DNA of 64,000 bases from Alistipes sp. (GCA_017483225.1 JAFULF010000002.1:1-64000), one strand, 5' to 3'. Positions 1 to 9,493 are shown, counted from the stretch's first letter. Translations and numbers: made by a program. Notes: generated by a model from the letters alone, not told the origin.

Positions 1-214
1 ATAGCATTGAAATCGCATGACATCAGTCGGTTGGCAAGCCCTTCTTTTCAGTCTGTCTTGCCGTGGTTCTTCGTAACGAGTTGGTAACGAAACTTTGGCT
101 TCAACGGGCATTTTGTTGGCTTTTCATGGCTTCGCCTTATTCTGCCAATGTTCACAAAATCGCTCGCAGACAACTATTATTCCCCGATTTTCCCTGTCTT
201 TCGATTTTTCTTAC

Positions 215-222
215 TATCTTTG
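215..222 (+). promoter_or_regulatory. -7 box (TATCTTTG) upstream of rpiB
   Basis: TATCTTTG matches the Bacteroidetes -7 consensus TAnnTTTG and lies 27 nt before the rpiB start. No clean TTTG is seen at the -33 position, so only the -7 half is supported. Bases 1-200 upstream hold no gene that I can recognise. Confidence 0.55.
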
Positions 223-248
223 CCCTACAAAGTAACAACACTATCATT

Positions 249-689
249 ATGAGTAAGAAAATAGGTATTGCTGCCGACCACGCAGGCTACGAGATGAAGG
301 AGTTTTTGACCGGCTACCTTGCATCGAAAGGTTTTGAGGTCTTTGATTACGGCTGCTCCTCGGAGGAGAGCTGCGACTACGCCGACTACGCACATCCGCT
401 TGCCGAGGCTATTGAGGCCGGCGAGTTCGAGCGAGGCATAGGCATCTGTGGCTCCGGCGAGGGTATGGCAATCACACTCAACAAGCACCAGAGCATCCGT
501 GCCAGCCTCTGCTGGATTCCGGAGATTGCACACATCACACGTCAGCACAACGACTCCAACGTCTTGGTTTTGCCGGCACGATTCATCGACAACGAGATGG
601 CGATTGCCATCCTCGACCAGTGGCTCAGCACGGAGTTTGAGGCAGGAGGTCGTCACACTCGCCGTCTGACAAAGATTGCGGTGCGATAA
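249..689 (+). CDS. rpiB: Ribose-5-phosphate isomerase B
   Basis: RpiB/LacA family sugar-phosphate isomerase, 146 residues, the usual family length. It interconverts ribose 5-phosphate and ribulose 5-phosphate in the cytoplasmic pentose phosphate pathway. The N terminus carries the ADHAGYE phosphate/substrate motif (D10, H11) and the catalytic Cys lies in GICGSGEGM (C67); the C-terminal ARFID segment is also typical. The open frame extends further upstream, but the extra 62 residues are not RpiB-like and contain the -7 promoter box, so the ATG at 249 is chosen. It is followed 8 nt later by the GSCFA gene, suggesting co-transcription. Confidence 0.95.
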   Translation: MSKKIGIAADHAGYEMKEFLTGYLASKGFEVFDYGCSSEESCDYADYAHPLAEAIEAGEFERGIGICGSGEGMAITLNKHQSIRASLCWIPEIAHITRQHNDSNVLVLPARFIDNEMAIAILDQWLSTEFEAGGRHTRRLTKIAVR

Positions 690-697
690 CGGTTCGT

Positions 698-1654
698 ATG
701 ACGTTCCATACCGAGATAGAGATTCCTCGCCTACCGCTGGGCATTGACTACACCACGCAGATACTTGCTATGGGCTCCTGCTTTGCGGAGCGTGTAGCAG
801 AGCGGTTGCGTTGTGCGAAGTTTCGTGCCGAGCTATCCCCTACCGGCATACTCTTCAACCCCGCATCCATAGTCCGAACCCTCACGGCATTTATCGAGGG
901 GGCGGAGCCTGACGGCAGGATGATTGTCGAGCGTGAGGGGCGGTATGTATCGCTTATGGCCCACTCGGCAATTGCCGGCGACAGCCGTGAGCAGGCGGTG
1001 GATGCGCTCTTGAAGGCGTATCGTGAGGGAGGTCAGGCGGTACGAAATGCCGACGTGCTTATCCTCACCTTCGGTACAGCGTGGGTCTATACACTACCGA
1101 GCGGAGAGGTCGTAGCCAACTGCCACAAGCAGCCGCAGCGCAACTTCCTGCGCAGGAGGCTCTCCGTGGCGGAGATTGTCGGGCTGTTCAGGCCACTGCT
1201 TGCGGGCGCATTTCGAGATAAGAGGGTTCTGCTCACGGTGAGTCCCGTGCGACACCTTGGCGACGGCTTGGCCGAGAATGCGCTGAGCAAGGCAACCCTG
1301 AGGGTTGCCGCCGAGGAGTTATGCGCCGAGTTCGATAATGTATGCTACTTCCCTGCCTACGAGTGTATGGTGGATGATTTGAGGGATTACCGCTTCTATG
1401 GTGTCGATATGGTACACCCTTCGGAGCAGGCGGTGGATTACATCTGGGAGAAGTTCACACGTTGCGCCCTCACACCCAAAGCGTTGGAGCTGTTGCCACG
1501 TGTGGCGAAGGTCGTCACAGCGGCAGCGCACCGAGCCTCCAACCCCGACTCTGCCGAGTATGCGGAGTTCTGCCGTCGCAACCTCGACATCATAGAGTCG
1601 ATGCCGGAGGTCGATTTTTCGGAGGAGAAGGCTCTATTTTCGAGCAAAATTTAA
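698..1654 (+). CDS. GSCFA domain-containing protein
   Basis: 318-residue member of the GSCFA family, named for the motif seen here at residues 26-30 (GSCFA). GSCFA proteins resemble SGNH/GDSL-type hydrolases; the GSCFA serine could be the nucleophile and the late DMVHPSEQAVDYIW segment provides an Asp and His in the place where SGNH enzymes keep theirs. The family is common in Bacteroidetes and its substrate is not established. There is no signal peptide, so a cytoplasmic location is inferred. It lies 8 nt downstream of rpiB and its stop codon sits next to a promoter for the following gene. Confidence 0.85.
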   Translation: MTFHTEIEIPRLPLGIDYTTQILAMGSCFAERVAERLRCAKFRAELSPTGILFNPASIVRTLTAFIEGAEPDGRMIVEREGRYVSLMAHSAIAGDSREQAVDALLKAYREGGQAVRNADVLILTFGTAWVYTLPSGEVVANCHKQPQRNFLRRRLSVAEIVGLFRPLLAGAFRDKRVLLTVSPVRHLGDGLAENALSKATLRVAAEELCAEFDNVCYFPAYECMVDDLRDYRFYGVDMVHPSEQAVDYIWEKFTRCALTPKALELLPRVAKVVTAAAHRASNPDSAEYAEFCRRNLDIIESMPEVDFSEEKALFSSKI

Positions 1655-1662
1655 TACCTTTG
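1655..1662 (+). promoter_or_regulatory. -7 box (TACCTTTG) before the phosphodiesterase-like gene
   Basis: TACCTTTG directly abuts the stop codon of the GSCFA gene and is 21 nt upstream of the next start. It fits TAnnTTTG, but the -33 element is not clear. It suggests that the gene at 1683 can be transcribed separately from rpiB. Confidence 0.5.
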
Positions 1663-1682
1663 CGTGCTTTTAACCGAGTAGA

Positions 1683-3374
1683 ATGAAGAGATTTACCAAA
1701 TACATACTCACACTGCTGTTGGCGACGACAAGCCTCGTGGCACAGGGCAGCAAGCCCACTCTGGCCGTGAATATTATCGTCAGCGGTATGCGCAGCGACG
1801 ACCTGACATGCTACGCCGAGAACTTCGGCGAGGAGGGCTTCTCACGCCTTATGGGTGGAGGCGTGGTATTCACGGAGTGCTATGCCGACTTCCTGCCTAC
1901 ATCCTCTGCCGTATCGCTTGCCAGCATAGCCACAGGCACGCAACCTGCCACACACGGCATCAGCACAACACGCTGGTATGAACGCTCAGTGCGCAACACG
2001 CCCGTAGATTTGTGCCGCACGGCGGTCACGAATGACAACCCAGCACCGCAGGGCATCTTGCGAGGCTACACCACAGCGCACTTCAACGCACAGACTCTCG
2101 CCGAGGCGGTAATCGCATCGGGCGAGGAGTCGCACGCTATAAGCCTCGCACACGACCCACTCTCGGCGATGATGCTCTCGGGAGGCAAGGGCGAGTGCTA
2201 CTGGTTAGACGAGGATGGCAACTGGGCAACCGCCGACTGCTACGCAGAGGTTCTGCCCTCGTGGGTAAAGGCTCACAATGACATAGGCTTCAACGCCATA
2301 TATGTTCGAGATAGCTGGCTGGCACGCTTCTCGTCGGCCTCCTACCGCAACAGCCGACACAGCGACCTCCGCATCTACAACCCCGACAGCAAGGGCAGCC
2401 GCCGAGAGAGCTCCAAGCAGAAGGGAGATTCTGCCGAGGCGAAGATGCGTGAGCAGCTGATGCTCACACCGGCGGGCAACAGTGCGATGTTGGAGTTCGC
2501 AAAGAAGGCTCTCAACAGACTCCTTGACCCGAGGTACGACAAGGGGGTAAGAGTGCTCAACATCTGCCTCGACACACCTCGCCACATCGTCGAGAAGTAC
2601 GGCCCCGACTCAATGGAGTGGGAGGATATGCTCTACTGCCTCGACCTCTCGCTGGCGGAGTTTATGACACACCTGCTTGCGCAGGTCAAGAGCGAGCGTG
2701 ACATCGTGGTAACGCTCTGCTCCGACCACGGCACCTCGCCGACATCGCCCCACGCCGAGCGTAGTGCCACGGCAAAGGGTGCAACAGCCAAGAGCGTCAC
2801 GTCGTCCGCTACCGCATCGAAGGGTGCCGAGCGATTCAACGTGCGACAGGCAGAGGTTATCCTGAATGCCTTTTTGAGTGCTCGCCACGGACAGCAGAAC
2901 TGGATTCTGGGGTGTCACGACCGAGGCATATACCTCGACCACGAACTGATATACAAACAAGGGAAGTCGCTGGCACAGATACAGCACGAGGTGGCGACCT
3001 TTGCGCTCCAACTGCGAGGTGTGGCATCGGCAATCACGGCGACGACCCTCTGTGGCGGAGCCTTCCCGTCGGGCGTGCAGCACATCGTGCAGAACGGCTT
3101 CTCGCCACGCCGCTCCGGCGACGTGATACTGACCCTGCTGCCTCGCCGCATAGAGAGCGACTCGAAGCGTGTGTCGGCAACCGGCTCGCCGTACAACTAC
3201 GACCGCCACCTGCCACTTATTATATATGGTGGTGGCATAAAGCCCGCAACGGTACGCACTCGCACCGATATCACCTCGTTGGCACCAAGCCTTGCACTGC
3301 TGCTCGGCGTGGAGCGTCCCGACTGCTCGGATGCGCCCGTATTGAAGCAGGTAATAGACACTCTTGAACAATAA
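1683..3374 (+). CDS. Alkaline phosphatase superfamily protein with divergent active site
   Basis: 563 residues with an N-terminal signal peptide (about 1-21), so exported, probably periplasmic. The fold signature of the type I phosphodiesterase / PafA-like phosphatases is visible: N-terminal strand plus MRSDD, a PTSS...ATGTQPATHGI segment (72-93), SDHG (347-350) and YDRHLP (H509). Compared with PafA as I remember it, the Asp of the first metal motif is Ser34, the Thr nucleophile is Ser75, and the N, K and R phosphate-binding residues are not evident; a D297-x3-H301 pair could still provide metal ligands. An insert rich in Ser, Ala and Lys follows SDHG. Activity is therefore uncertain. It precedes sufE by 17 nt. 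Confidence 0.8.
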   Translation: MKRFTKYILTLLLATTSLVAQGSKPTLAVNIIVSGMRSDDLTCYAENFGEEGFSRLMGGGVVFTECYADFLPTSSAVSLASIATGTQPATHGISTTRWYERSVRNTPVDLCRTAVTNDNPAPQGILRGYTTAHFNAQTLAEAVIASGEESHAISLAHDPLSAMMLSGGKGECYWLDEDGNWATADCYAEVLPSWVKAHNDIGFNAIYVRDSWLARFSSASYRNSRHSDLRIYNPDSKGSRRESSKQKGDSAEAKMREQLMLTPAGNSAMLEFAKKALNRLLDPRYDKGVRVLNICLDTPRHIVEKYGPDSMEWEDMLYCLDLSLAEFMTHLLAQVKSERDIVVTLCSDHGTSPTSPHAERSATAKGATAKSVTSSATASKGAERFNVRQAEVILNAFLSARHGQQNWILGCHDRGIYLDHELIYKQGKSLAQIQHEVATFALQLRGVASAITATTLCGGAFPSGVQHIVQNGFSPRRSGDVILTLLPRRIESDSKRVSATGSPYNYDRHLPLIIYGGGIKPATVRTRTDITSLAPSLALLLGVERPDCSDAPVLKQVIDTLEQ

Positions 3375-3391
3375 AAAAGAAGATATAACGT

Positions 3392-3811
3392 ATGAAAGAT
3401 AAGATACAGGAGGAGATTATCGAGGAGTTCTCGATGTTTGACGATTGGCTCGACCGCTACGACTACCTTATCGGGTTGAGCGAGAGCCTGCCACTCATAG
3501 ACCCCGCTCATAAGACCGAGCAGTACATCATCGAGGGGTGCCAATCCCGAGTGTGGGTGGATGCACGTCTGGGCGAGGATGGCAAGGTATATTACTCGGC
3601 AGATAGCGATGCTATCATCGTCAAGGGTATCGTGTCGTTGCTGTGTCGTGCCCTCGGCGGACGTACTCCGCAGGAGATTATCGACCTCGACCTCTACTTC
3701 ATCGAGGCGATAGGCCTCAAAGAGAACCTCTCACCTACACGTGGCAACGGAGTGCTCGCAACGATAAAGCAGATGCGACTCTTCGCCCTCGCCTTCTCCG
3801 CTAAACAGTAA
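3392..3811 (+). CDS. sufE: SufE family Fe-S assembly sulfur acceptor
   Basis: 139 residues, the usual SufE length. SufE takes persulfide sulfur from the SufS desulfurase for Fe-S cluster assembly. The conserved sulfur-accepting Cys is C50 in the loop IIEGCQSRVW, and the C-terminal half (GIVSLLCRALGGRTPQEI) is the typical SufE tail. It is cytoplasmic. The next gene, 6 nt downstream, encodes a SufT-type protein, which supports a small Fe-S maturation pair; sufBCDS are not in the window. Confidence 0.92.
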   Translation: MKDKIQEEIIEEFSMFDDWLDRYDYLIGLSESLPLIDPAHKTEQYIIEGCQSRVWVDARLGEDGKVYYSADSDAIIVKGIVSLLCRALGGRTPQEIIDLDLYFIEAIGLKENLSPTRGNGVLATIKQMRLFALAFSAKQ

Positions 3812-3817
3812 AGAGAT

Positions 3818-4138
3818 ATGACACCGGAAGAGATTTTACAAGTTGAAAAGGATATTGTCCTGACACTCAAAAACATATACGACCCCGAGATTCCCGTAAA
3901 CATCTACGACCTCGGACTTATCTACGAGATAGACTTCGACCCGTCGGGTGAGGCGACGATACGTATGACGCTGACCGCCCCAAACTGCCCTATGGCGGAT
4001 ATGCTCGTCGAGGATGTGAACGTGCAGGTAGGCAAGGTCAAGGGGGTTCGGAGCGTCAATGTGGTGCTGGTCTTTGAGCCTGCTTGGGATAAGAGTATGA
4101 TGAGCGAGGAGGCACTCTTGGAGCTGAATCTGCTATAA
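3818..4138 (+). CDS. SufT/MIP18 (DUF59) family Fe-S maturation protein
   Basis: 106-residue DUF59/MIP18-family protein. Members such as SufT and the N-terminal part of ApbC/Mrp act in Fe-S cluster maturation. The family motifs NIYDLGLIYEI (28-38) and MTLTAPNCPMADML with the conserved Cys57 are clear. It sits 6 nt after sufE, consistent with translation from the same message. A strong hairpin closes the transcript 19 nt after the stop. The role in cluster assembly is inferred from family and neighbour. Confidence 0.9.
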   Translation: MTPEEILQVEKDIVLTLKNIYDPEIPVNIYDLGLIYEIDFDPSGEATIRMTLTAPNCPMADMLVEDVNVQVGKVKGVRSVNVVLVFEPAWDKSMMSEEALLELNLL

Positions 4139-4157
4139 ACGCTCGGCTCGAACCATA

Positions 4158-4201
4158 AAGCATAAGACACGATTACGGTATCGTAATCGTGTCTTATGCT
4201 T
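4158..4201. terminator. Bidirectional hairpin terminator, 20-bp perfect stem
   Basis: Arms 4158-4177 and 4182-4201 are perfect inverted repeats of 20 nt around the loop GTAT. It lies between the stop codons of two convergent genes (DUF59 protein, + and metallophosphoesterase, -), so it can stop transcription from both sides. Flanking T tracts are weak. Confidence 0.8.
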
Positions 4202-4219
4202 GTAATAACGGCAGCTACT

Positions 4220-5800
4220 CTACCACACCTCGCCGACCTCATATGCCGGTGGTGCTGCGAGGGTGTAGTCCGCACCTTCGATAATATCTTTGCAGGTGTA
4301 GCGGCGACCCCTATCGTCGGTGGCAACAACCTCGACCTTTGCCGAAGCATCTTTGAGCGTATAGATATACATATGGTGGTTAGGCGTGCAGTAGTTGCGA
4401 CGGGTACTACCCTTGCGGTGACCACGACCCACAACGCCCGTATGGTAGCCGATAGCCCACCAATCCTTGCTCGACGAGAGGCTTGGGTGCTCGTCACCAC
4501 GGAATGGCGACGGCTTCATCTTCTGCATCTGGCCCGAGAGTTTGCCATTCTCATAGACCTCAATCTTCCAACCCTTCGTAGCATTCCAAACATTGGCAAG
4601 AATCTTATCCTTGCCAAACGGGAGGGTCGGCTGCTCGTGCTTGCCTCCAAAGGCGGCATTACCACGATAGACACGCAGCTGGTAGTCGGCATCGAAGCCT
4701 ACACCTTTATATACATAGTCTGCGATTTGGTTGCCACAAACATCGAAGATGCCGTAGCCATTAGGCGAGCCGTCACCATTGTTGCGTGACCACCACCAGC
4801 AGCCCGATGCTGCCGCCATAATATGCTCGACGATGCCGTTCTTATGGGTGTAGTGGCGCATATAGTGCGTATGACCCGACATAATGCGGCAGTTAGGGAA
4901 CTCCGCCAGCAGGTCAAGCACCCGCTTGTTATTCGCCGACTTACGGAAGTGCTCAACGGGGATATGCACGCAGAAGATAAGTAGCTTATCCTTAGGCACA
5001 TACTGTAAATCCTTACGCAGCCACTCCACCTGCTTATCGGTAAAGTCGCCGTGGTACTTCTTGAAGTTCGTGATATCGTCATAGACGATGTCGTTCATCG
5101 AGACGATATGCACATCGCCACGATTCCACGAGTAGTCGATAGGGCCGAAGGTTGCCTCGAACATACGTTGCAGGCGCACCGTAGGGGTCGTATTGCGGCC
5201 ATTGAGTGCCACAGGCTCGTAGTCGCAGTCGTGGTTTCCGATGGTCTGGAACATAGGCATTCCGAGATTCTCGGCAGCCATCTCGTAGCGAATCATCGGC
5301 ATAAGGTAGTTGGCGTTGCGAGGACCCTCCGAATAGACGATATCGCCCAACGACACCGCATAGCACGGCACCTTCGACCTCTTGGCCGTCTGGCGCATAT
5401 CGGGAGCCGTCTCCGTGCGGAAGCGGTGCACGTGGCGCAGATTCTGGCACTGCGGGTCGGCAACCATTATCAGGCGGAAATTTTTCTCCACCCTCTTCAA
5501 TGGTTTGAGCACGAAGTCATAGACCTTGTCGTCGGTGAGTTTCTTGTAGAAGCAAGGGTGTCCCTGACGCAGTGGCACCTCATACTCTGCGGGCAACGAG
5601 TAATAGACATACGAGGCCTCGGGATGGCGGTCGAAGGCATAGCGACCCTCGGCATCAGTAGCCATAACGGTATAGCCGTCGCTCACGACAACACCCTCAA
5701 CAGGCTCTCCCTGCGTAGTCTTAATGACACCCGAAACATCGTGTGCCATAGCCGTAGCCGCCACTCCGACAGCAAACAGCATCATCAAAAATCTTCTCAT
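4220..5800 (-). CDS. Secreted calcineurin-like metallophosphoesterase
   Basis: 526 residues with signal peptide (MRRFLMMLFAVGVAATAMA). The order is an N-terminal Ig/carboxypeptidase-regulatory-like domain (about 20-100, DVSGVIKTTQGEPVEGVVVSDG), a calcineurin-type phosphoesterase core (about 108-370) with MVADPQ, SLGDIVY, GNHD and SGHTHYMRHY motifs, and a C-terminal beta domain. These are the metal-binding motifs of the metallophosphoesterases (DxH is DPQ here, GDxx, GNHD, GHxH). The substrate is unknown; a periplasmic or surface phosphodiesterase or phosphatase is inferred. It follows typA by 33 nt on the same strand. Confidence 0.88.
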   Translation of the reverse strand: MRRFLMMLFAVGVAATAMAHDVSGVIKTTQGEPVEGVVVSDGYTVMATDAEGRYAFDRHPEASYVYYSLPAEYEVPLRQGHPCFYKKLTDDKVYDFVLKPLKRVEKNFRLIMVADPQCQNLRHVHRFRTETAPDMRQTAKRSKVPCYAVSLGDIVYSEGPRNANYLMPMIRYEMAAENLGMPMFQTIGNHDCDYEPVALNGRNTTPTVRLQRMFEATFGPIDYSWNRGDVHIVSMNDIVYDDITNFKKYHGDFTDKQVEWLRKDLQYVPKDKLLIFCVHIPVEHFRKSANNKRVLDLLAEFPNCRIMSGHTHYMRHYTHKNGIVEHIMAAASGCWWWSRNNGDGSPNGYGIFDVCGNQIADYVYKGVGFDADYQLRVYRGNAAFGGKHEQPTLPFGKDKILANVWNATKGWKIEVYENGKLSGQMQKMKPSPFRGDEHPSLSSSKDWWAIGYHTGVVGRGHRKGSTRRNYCTPNHHMYIYTLKDASAKVEVVATDDRGRRYTCKDIIEGADYTLAAPPAYEVGEVW

Positions 5801-5833
5801 ATAGGTTTTGGTTTTTCGGTTCTCTTACTTGCA

Positions 5834-7633
5834 CTACTTGGAGGCTCGCTTACGGTCAATTTCATTGAGCAGAATCTTGCGCAGGCGCATCGACTTCGGC
5901 GTAATCTCGACATACTCGTCCTCCTTGATGTACTCCAACGCCTCCTCCAACGAGAAGACCTTCGGAGGCACAATCACCGCCTTGTCGTCAGAGCCCGAGG
6001 CACGCATATTGGTCAGCTGCTTCGACTTGGTGACATTTACCGTGATATCGTTGCTACGGGTATGCTCGCCGATAACCTGACCCATATAGACCTCCTCCAT
6101 CGGCGAGATGAAGAAGCGGCCTCTATCCTGCAACTTATCAATCGAGTAGGCATACGCCGTACCCGTCTCCGAGGCGATAATCGAGCCGTTGGTGCGCATC
6201 TCTATCTCGCCCATATATGGCTCAAAGCCCTTCAAGCGGTGTGACATAATAGCCTCGCCGGCGGTCGCCGTGAGCATATTGGAACGCAGGCCTATGATGC
6301 CTCTGGAAGGGATATCGAACTCCAAGCGGGTGCGGCCCGATGACGACTCCATATTCGTAAGCATACCCTTGCGCTTGGTCGAGAGCTCGATGACCGTACC
6401 TGCCACCTCATCAGGGCAGTCGATGGTCATCTCCTCAACAGGCTCGCACTTTACGCCGTCAATCTCCTTGATGATGACCTTCGGCTGGCCGACCTGCAAC
6501 TCGTAACCCTCACGGCGCATAGTCTCCACCAGCACCGAGAGGTGCAATACGCCTCGACCATAGACGATGAAGGAGTCGGCATTCTGCCCCGGCTCGACAC
6601 GCAGGGCAAGGTTGCGCTCCAACTCGCTATCCAGACGCTCCTTGATGTGGCGTGAGGTGACAAACTTGCCATCCTTGCCGAAGAATGGCGAGTTGTTGAT
6701 GGTAAAGAGCATCGACATCGTCGGCTCGTCAATCTTGATTGGTGGCAGCGGCTCCGGATTCTCGGCATCGCAAATCGTATCGCCAATCTCAAAGCCGTCG
6801 ATACCCACCAGAGCACATATCTCGCCGCACTCCACCTGCTCGACCTTCTTCTTGCCGAGGCCGTCGAAGACCATCAACTCCTTGATTTTGGTCTTGACAC
6901 GTGTCACTCCGTCACGCTTTGCAAGGGTCACCCACTCACCGGCACGGAGCGTGCCTCGTGTAAGTTTTCCCACGGCGATACGGCCGATATACGAGGAGTA
7001 TTCGAGCGACGTGATAAGCATCTGCGGCGTACCCTCTACCGTCTGTGGCTCCGGAATCTCGTCGATGATGGCATCCAGCAACGGCTGAATCGAGGCAGTA
7101 GGCTCATTCCACTTGTGGGACATCCACCCCTGCTTGGCCGAGCCGTATATGGTCTTATAGTCGAGTTGCTCCTCCGTGGCATCGAGGGTAAACATCAGGT
7201 CAAAGACCTGCTCGTTCACAACCTCAGGACGGCAGTTCGGCTTATCGACCTTGTTGATAACCACGATAGGCTTCTTGCCGAGCGAGAGTGCCTTCTGCAA
7301 CACGAAGCGGGTCTGCGGCATTGTGCCCTCGAAGGCATCTACCAGCAGCAGCACTCCGTCGCACATATTGAGCACACGCTCCACCTCGCCACCAAAGTCG
7401 GCGTGACCCGGGGTGTCGATGATGTTGATTTTGTAATCTTTGTATATCACAGATACATTTTTCGAGAGGATGGTGATACCTCGCTCACGCTCCAAGTCGT
7501 TGTTATCGAGCACGAGCTCTCCCGTCTTGGAGGCCTCTCGCAGGAGGTTTCCCGCCATAATCATCTTATCCACGAGGGTCGTCTTTCCGTGGTCCACGTG
7601 GGCGATGATGGCAATGTTGCGTAACTTTTGCAT
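5834..7633 (-). CDS. typA: Translational GTPase TypA/BipA
   Basis: 599 residues, full family length. Ribosome-associated translation-factor GTPase involved in 50S assembly and stress adaptation. G motifs: G1 AHVDHGKTT (11-19), G2 RGITI (51-55), G3 DTPGH (73-77), G4 NKVD (127-130). The elongation-factor-like domain II, EF-G-like domains III and V, and the TypA-specific C-terminal domain follow. A -7 box lies upstream on the minus strand at 7668-7675. The phosphoesterase gene downstream may share its transcript. Confidence 0.97.
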   Translation of the reverse strand: MQKLRNIAIIAHVDHGKTTLVDKMIMAGNLLREASKTGELVLDNNDLERERGITILSKNVSVIYKDYKINIIDTPGHADFGGEVERVLNMCDGVLLLVDAFEGTMPQTRFVLQKALSLGKKPIVVINKVDKPNCRPEVVNEQVFDLMFTLDATEEQLDYKTIYGSAKQGWMSHKWNEPTASIQPLLDAIIDEIPEPQTVEGTPQMLITSLEYSSYIGRIAVGKLTRGTLRAGEWVTLAKRDGVTRVKTKIKELMVFDGLGKKKVEQVECGEICALVGIDGFEIGDTICDAENPEPLPPIKIDEPTMSMLFTINNSPFFGKDGKFVTSRHIKERLDSELERNLALRVEPGQNADSFIVYGRGVLHLSVLVETMRREGYELQVGQPKVIIKEIDGVKCEPVEEMTIDCPDEVAGTVIELSTKRKGMLTNMESSSGRTRLEFDIPSRGIIGLRSNMLTATAGEAIMSHRLKGFEPYMGEIEMRTNGSIIASETGTAYAYSIDKLQDRGRFFISPMEEVYMGQVIGEHTRSNDITVNVTKSKQLTNMRASGSDDKAVIVPPKVFSLEEALEYIKEDEYVEITPKSMRLRKILLNEIDRKRASK

Positions 7634-7667
7634 AGACTAAATAGGGTGTTACATAAATAATATGATG

Positions 7668-7675
7668 CAAAGTTA
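7668..7675 (-). promoter_or_regulatory. -7 box (TAACTTTG) for typA
   Basis: Read on the minus strand, the bases form TAACTTTG, a match to TAnnTTTG 34 nt upstream of the typA start. A TTTG exists further upstream (7700-7703) but at 24 nt spacing, longer than usual, so only the -7 half is counted. Confidence 0.45.
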
Positions 7676-7730
7676 CAAAATTAGTCGGGTTTTATTACCC
7701 AAAGAGCAACGTATTTTACAAAAAAAATAG

Positions 7731-7738
7731 TATTTTTG
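7731..7738 (+). promoter_or_regulatory. -7 box (TATTTTTG) for aroB
   Basis: TATTTTTG fits TAnnTTTG and is 25 nt upstream of the aroB ATG. The -33 element is not evident. With the typA box it forms a divergent promoter region in the 130-nt AT-rich gap. Confidence 0.45.
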
Positions 7739-7763
7739 GCACTGCAAACCAACAGACCGAGTT

Positions 7764-8798
7764 ATGAAACAGACAATCGAGATAGAGAGTCACAGCCGTA
7801 TTGTGATTGGCGATGCCGTGCAGGTGCTCCCTGCGCTGCTGCCCGACAAGCGTATCATCGTGATAACAGACAGCAACGTGGACCGTCTGCACCACTCGCT
7901 CTTTGCCAAATATGACCACATAATCATCGGTCTTGGCGAGCAATCCAAGAACCTCGCAACCGTCGAGAGGCTCTACGCCGCACTGATGGAAAAGTCGGTT
8001 GAGCGCAACTGCTTCCTGCTTGGCATAGGTGGCGGAATCGTCACCGACATCACGGGATTCGTAGCCTCAACATATATGCGTGGCGTGGAGTTCGGATTCA
8101 TCTCCACTACCCTTCTCGGAGAGGTAGATGCTTCGGTAGGAGGCAAGAACGGAGTCAATGTCGGAGGCTACAAGAATATGGTGGGCACCATCACCCAGCC
8201 ACGCTTTGTCGTATGTGACCCGCACCTGCTAACCACCCTGTCGGACAGAGAGTTCCGTGCCGGACTTGCCGAGGTCGTGAAGTCCGCCATCATCGCCGAC
8301 CCGACACTCTTCTCGCTGCTCGAAGAGAGCAGCTTCGAGGCTCTGCGTCGTGACGAGGAGTTGCTGGGCCGCATCATCGCAGCCACGCTGCGTGTCAAGA
8401 CCTCGATTGTGGAGGCAGACGAGCGTGAGGGAGGCCTGCGCCGAGTGTTGAATTTGGGACATACGCCGGCACACGCCATCGAGAAGTGTTGCCGCAGCCA
8501 CAACCACGGCGAGGCGGTAGCGATAGGGCTCTGTATGGTCGCCGAGGCGGCTGCAAAGGCGGGCATAATGGCGAGCGAGGAGGCGGCACGAGTGAGGGCC
8601 CTGCTCCTCAGACTCGGCTTCGACATCGAGTTGCCGGCACCGCTGCCCGACCTGCTGAAAGCGATGCGCAAGGACAAGAAACGCAACGGCGGAGCTATAC
8701 ACCTGATAATTCCGGAGGCCATCGGCAAGGTACGGGATATGGAGCTGCCGTATGAGGATATGGATAGTTTTTTCACGTCTAACGAACACCAACACTGA
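7764..8798 (+). CDS. aroB: 3-Dehydroquinate synthase
   Basis: 344 residues. Converts DAHP to 3-dehydroquinate in the shikimate pathway, using NAD+ and a divalent metal, in the cytoplasm. The NAD-binding GGGIVTD motif is at 89-95, STTLLGEVDASVGGKNGVN follows, and the metal ligands are E170 (AEVVK), H233 (NLGHTPAHA) and H248 (NHGE). It ends in TGA, which shows that TGA is a normal stop in this genome. The HAD phosphatase starts 5 nt later. Confidence 0.96.
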   Translation: MKQTIEIESHSRIVIGDAVQVLPALLPDKRIIVITDSNVDRLHHSLFAKYDHIIIGLGEQSKNLATVERLYAALMEKSVERNCFLLGIGGGIVTDITGFVASTYMRGVEFGFISTTLLGEVDASVGGKNGVNVGGYKNMVGTITQPRFVVCDPHLLTTLSDREFRAGLAEVVKSAIIADPTLFSLLEESSFEALRRDEELLGRIIAATLRVKTSIVEADEREGGLRRVLNLGHTPAHAIEKCCRSHNHGEAVAIGLCMVAEAAAKAGIMASEEAARVRALLLRLGFDIELPAPLPDLLKAMRKDKKRNGGAIHLIIPEAIGKVRDMELPYEDMDSFFTSNEHQH

Positions 8799-8803
8799 CC
8801 AAT

Positions 8804-9463
8804 ATGATAAAGGGACTTATCTTTGATATGGATGGTACGCTGGTGCAGAATATGCCCTACCATCTTAAAGCATTCAACGAAACAGCACGTCGTCACGGCT
8901 TCAAGATTGTAGAGCCCGTGACCTCCCGATTCTTCGGAATGCGCAACAACGACATTATGCCGCAGGTGTTTGCGCCGGGGTCACTCGACGGCTATGACCT
9001 GGACCAACTCTCCGACGAGAAGGAGGCTATATACCGAGAACTGTACGCAGGAAATGTACGCCTGACAGAGGGCTTGGATGCCCTTCTTGACGATGCTGTA
9101 CAGTGTGGCATCAAGTGCGCCATAGGCTCTGCCGGCTCGATTGAGAATATCGAGTTCATCACCCGTGAGGGAGGCATCACCGACCGCATAGACGTAATCG
9201 TGTGCAATACCGACGTAGTGAACTGCAAGCCCGACCCCGAAATCTTCATCAAGTGCTGCGAGCGTCTGGGATTCGACCCTTCGGAGTGCGTAGTGTTTGA
9301 GGATGCCGTGGGCGGAGTGCAGGCTGCCGTTGCCGCAGGGTGTCCGTGCGTTGCGCTGACCTCTACGCTCGATGCAGAGGCGTTGAGTGGAGCCGGTGCC
9401 AACCTCGTTGTCAACGACTTCAAGGGGATAAACATCGCCCGCTTGCAGGAACTTTTCGGATAA
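8804..9463 (+). CDS. HAD-superfamily phosphatase (beta-phosphoglucomutase-like)
   Basis: 219 residues. HAD subfamily IA enzyme: motif I DMDGT with nucleophile D8 and acid/base D10, a helical cap (about 15-90), motif II GSAGS, motif III Lys in NCKPDPEIF and motif IV FEDAVGGVQAA. These are most like sugar-phosphate phosphatases or phosphoglucomutases; the substrate cannot be read from sequence. It is probably co-transcribed with aroB (5-nt gap). The transcript ends in a hairpin that overlaps the secA promoter. Confidence 0.88.
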   Translation: MIKGLIFDMDGTLVQNMPYHLKAFNETARRHGFKIVEPVTSRFFGMRNNDIMPQVFAPGSLDGYDLDQLSDEKEAIYRELYAGNVRLTEGLDALLDDAVQCGIKCAIGSAGSIENIEFITREGGITDRIDVIVCNTDVVNCKPDPEIFIKCCERLGFDPSECVVFEDAVGGVQAAVAAGCPCVALTSTLDAEALSGAGANLVVNDFKGINIARLQELFG

Positions 9464-9493
9464 AGGCTGTTCAAAAGCGATTTTTTCATATAT

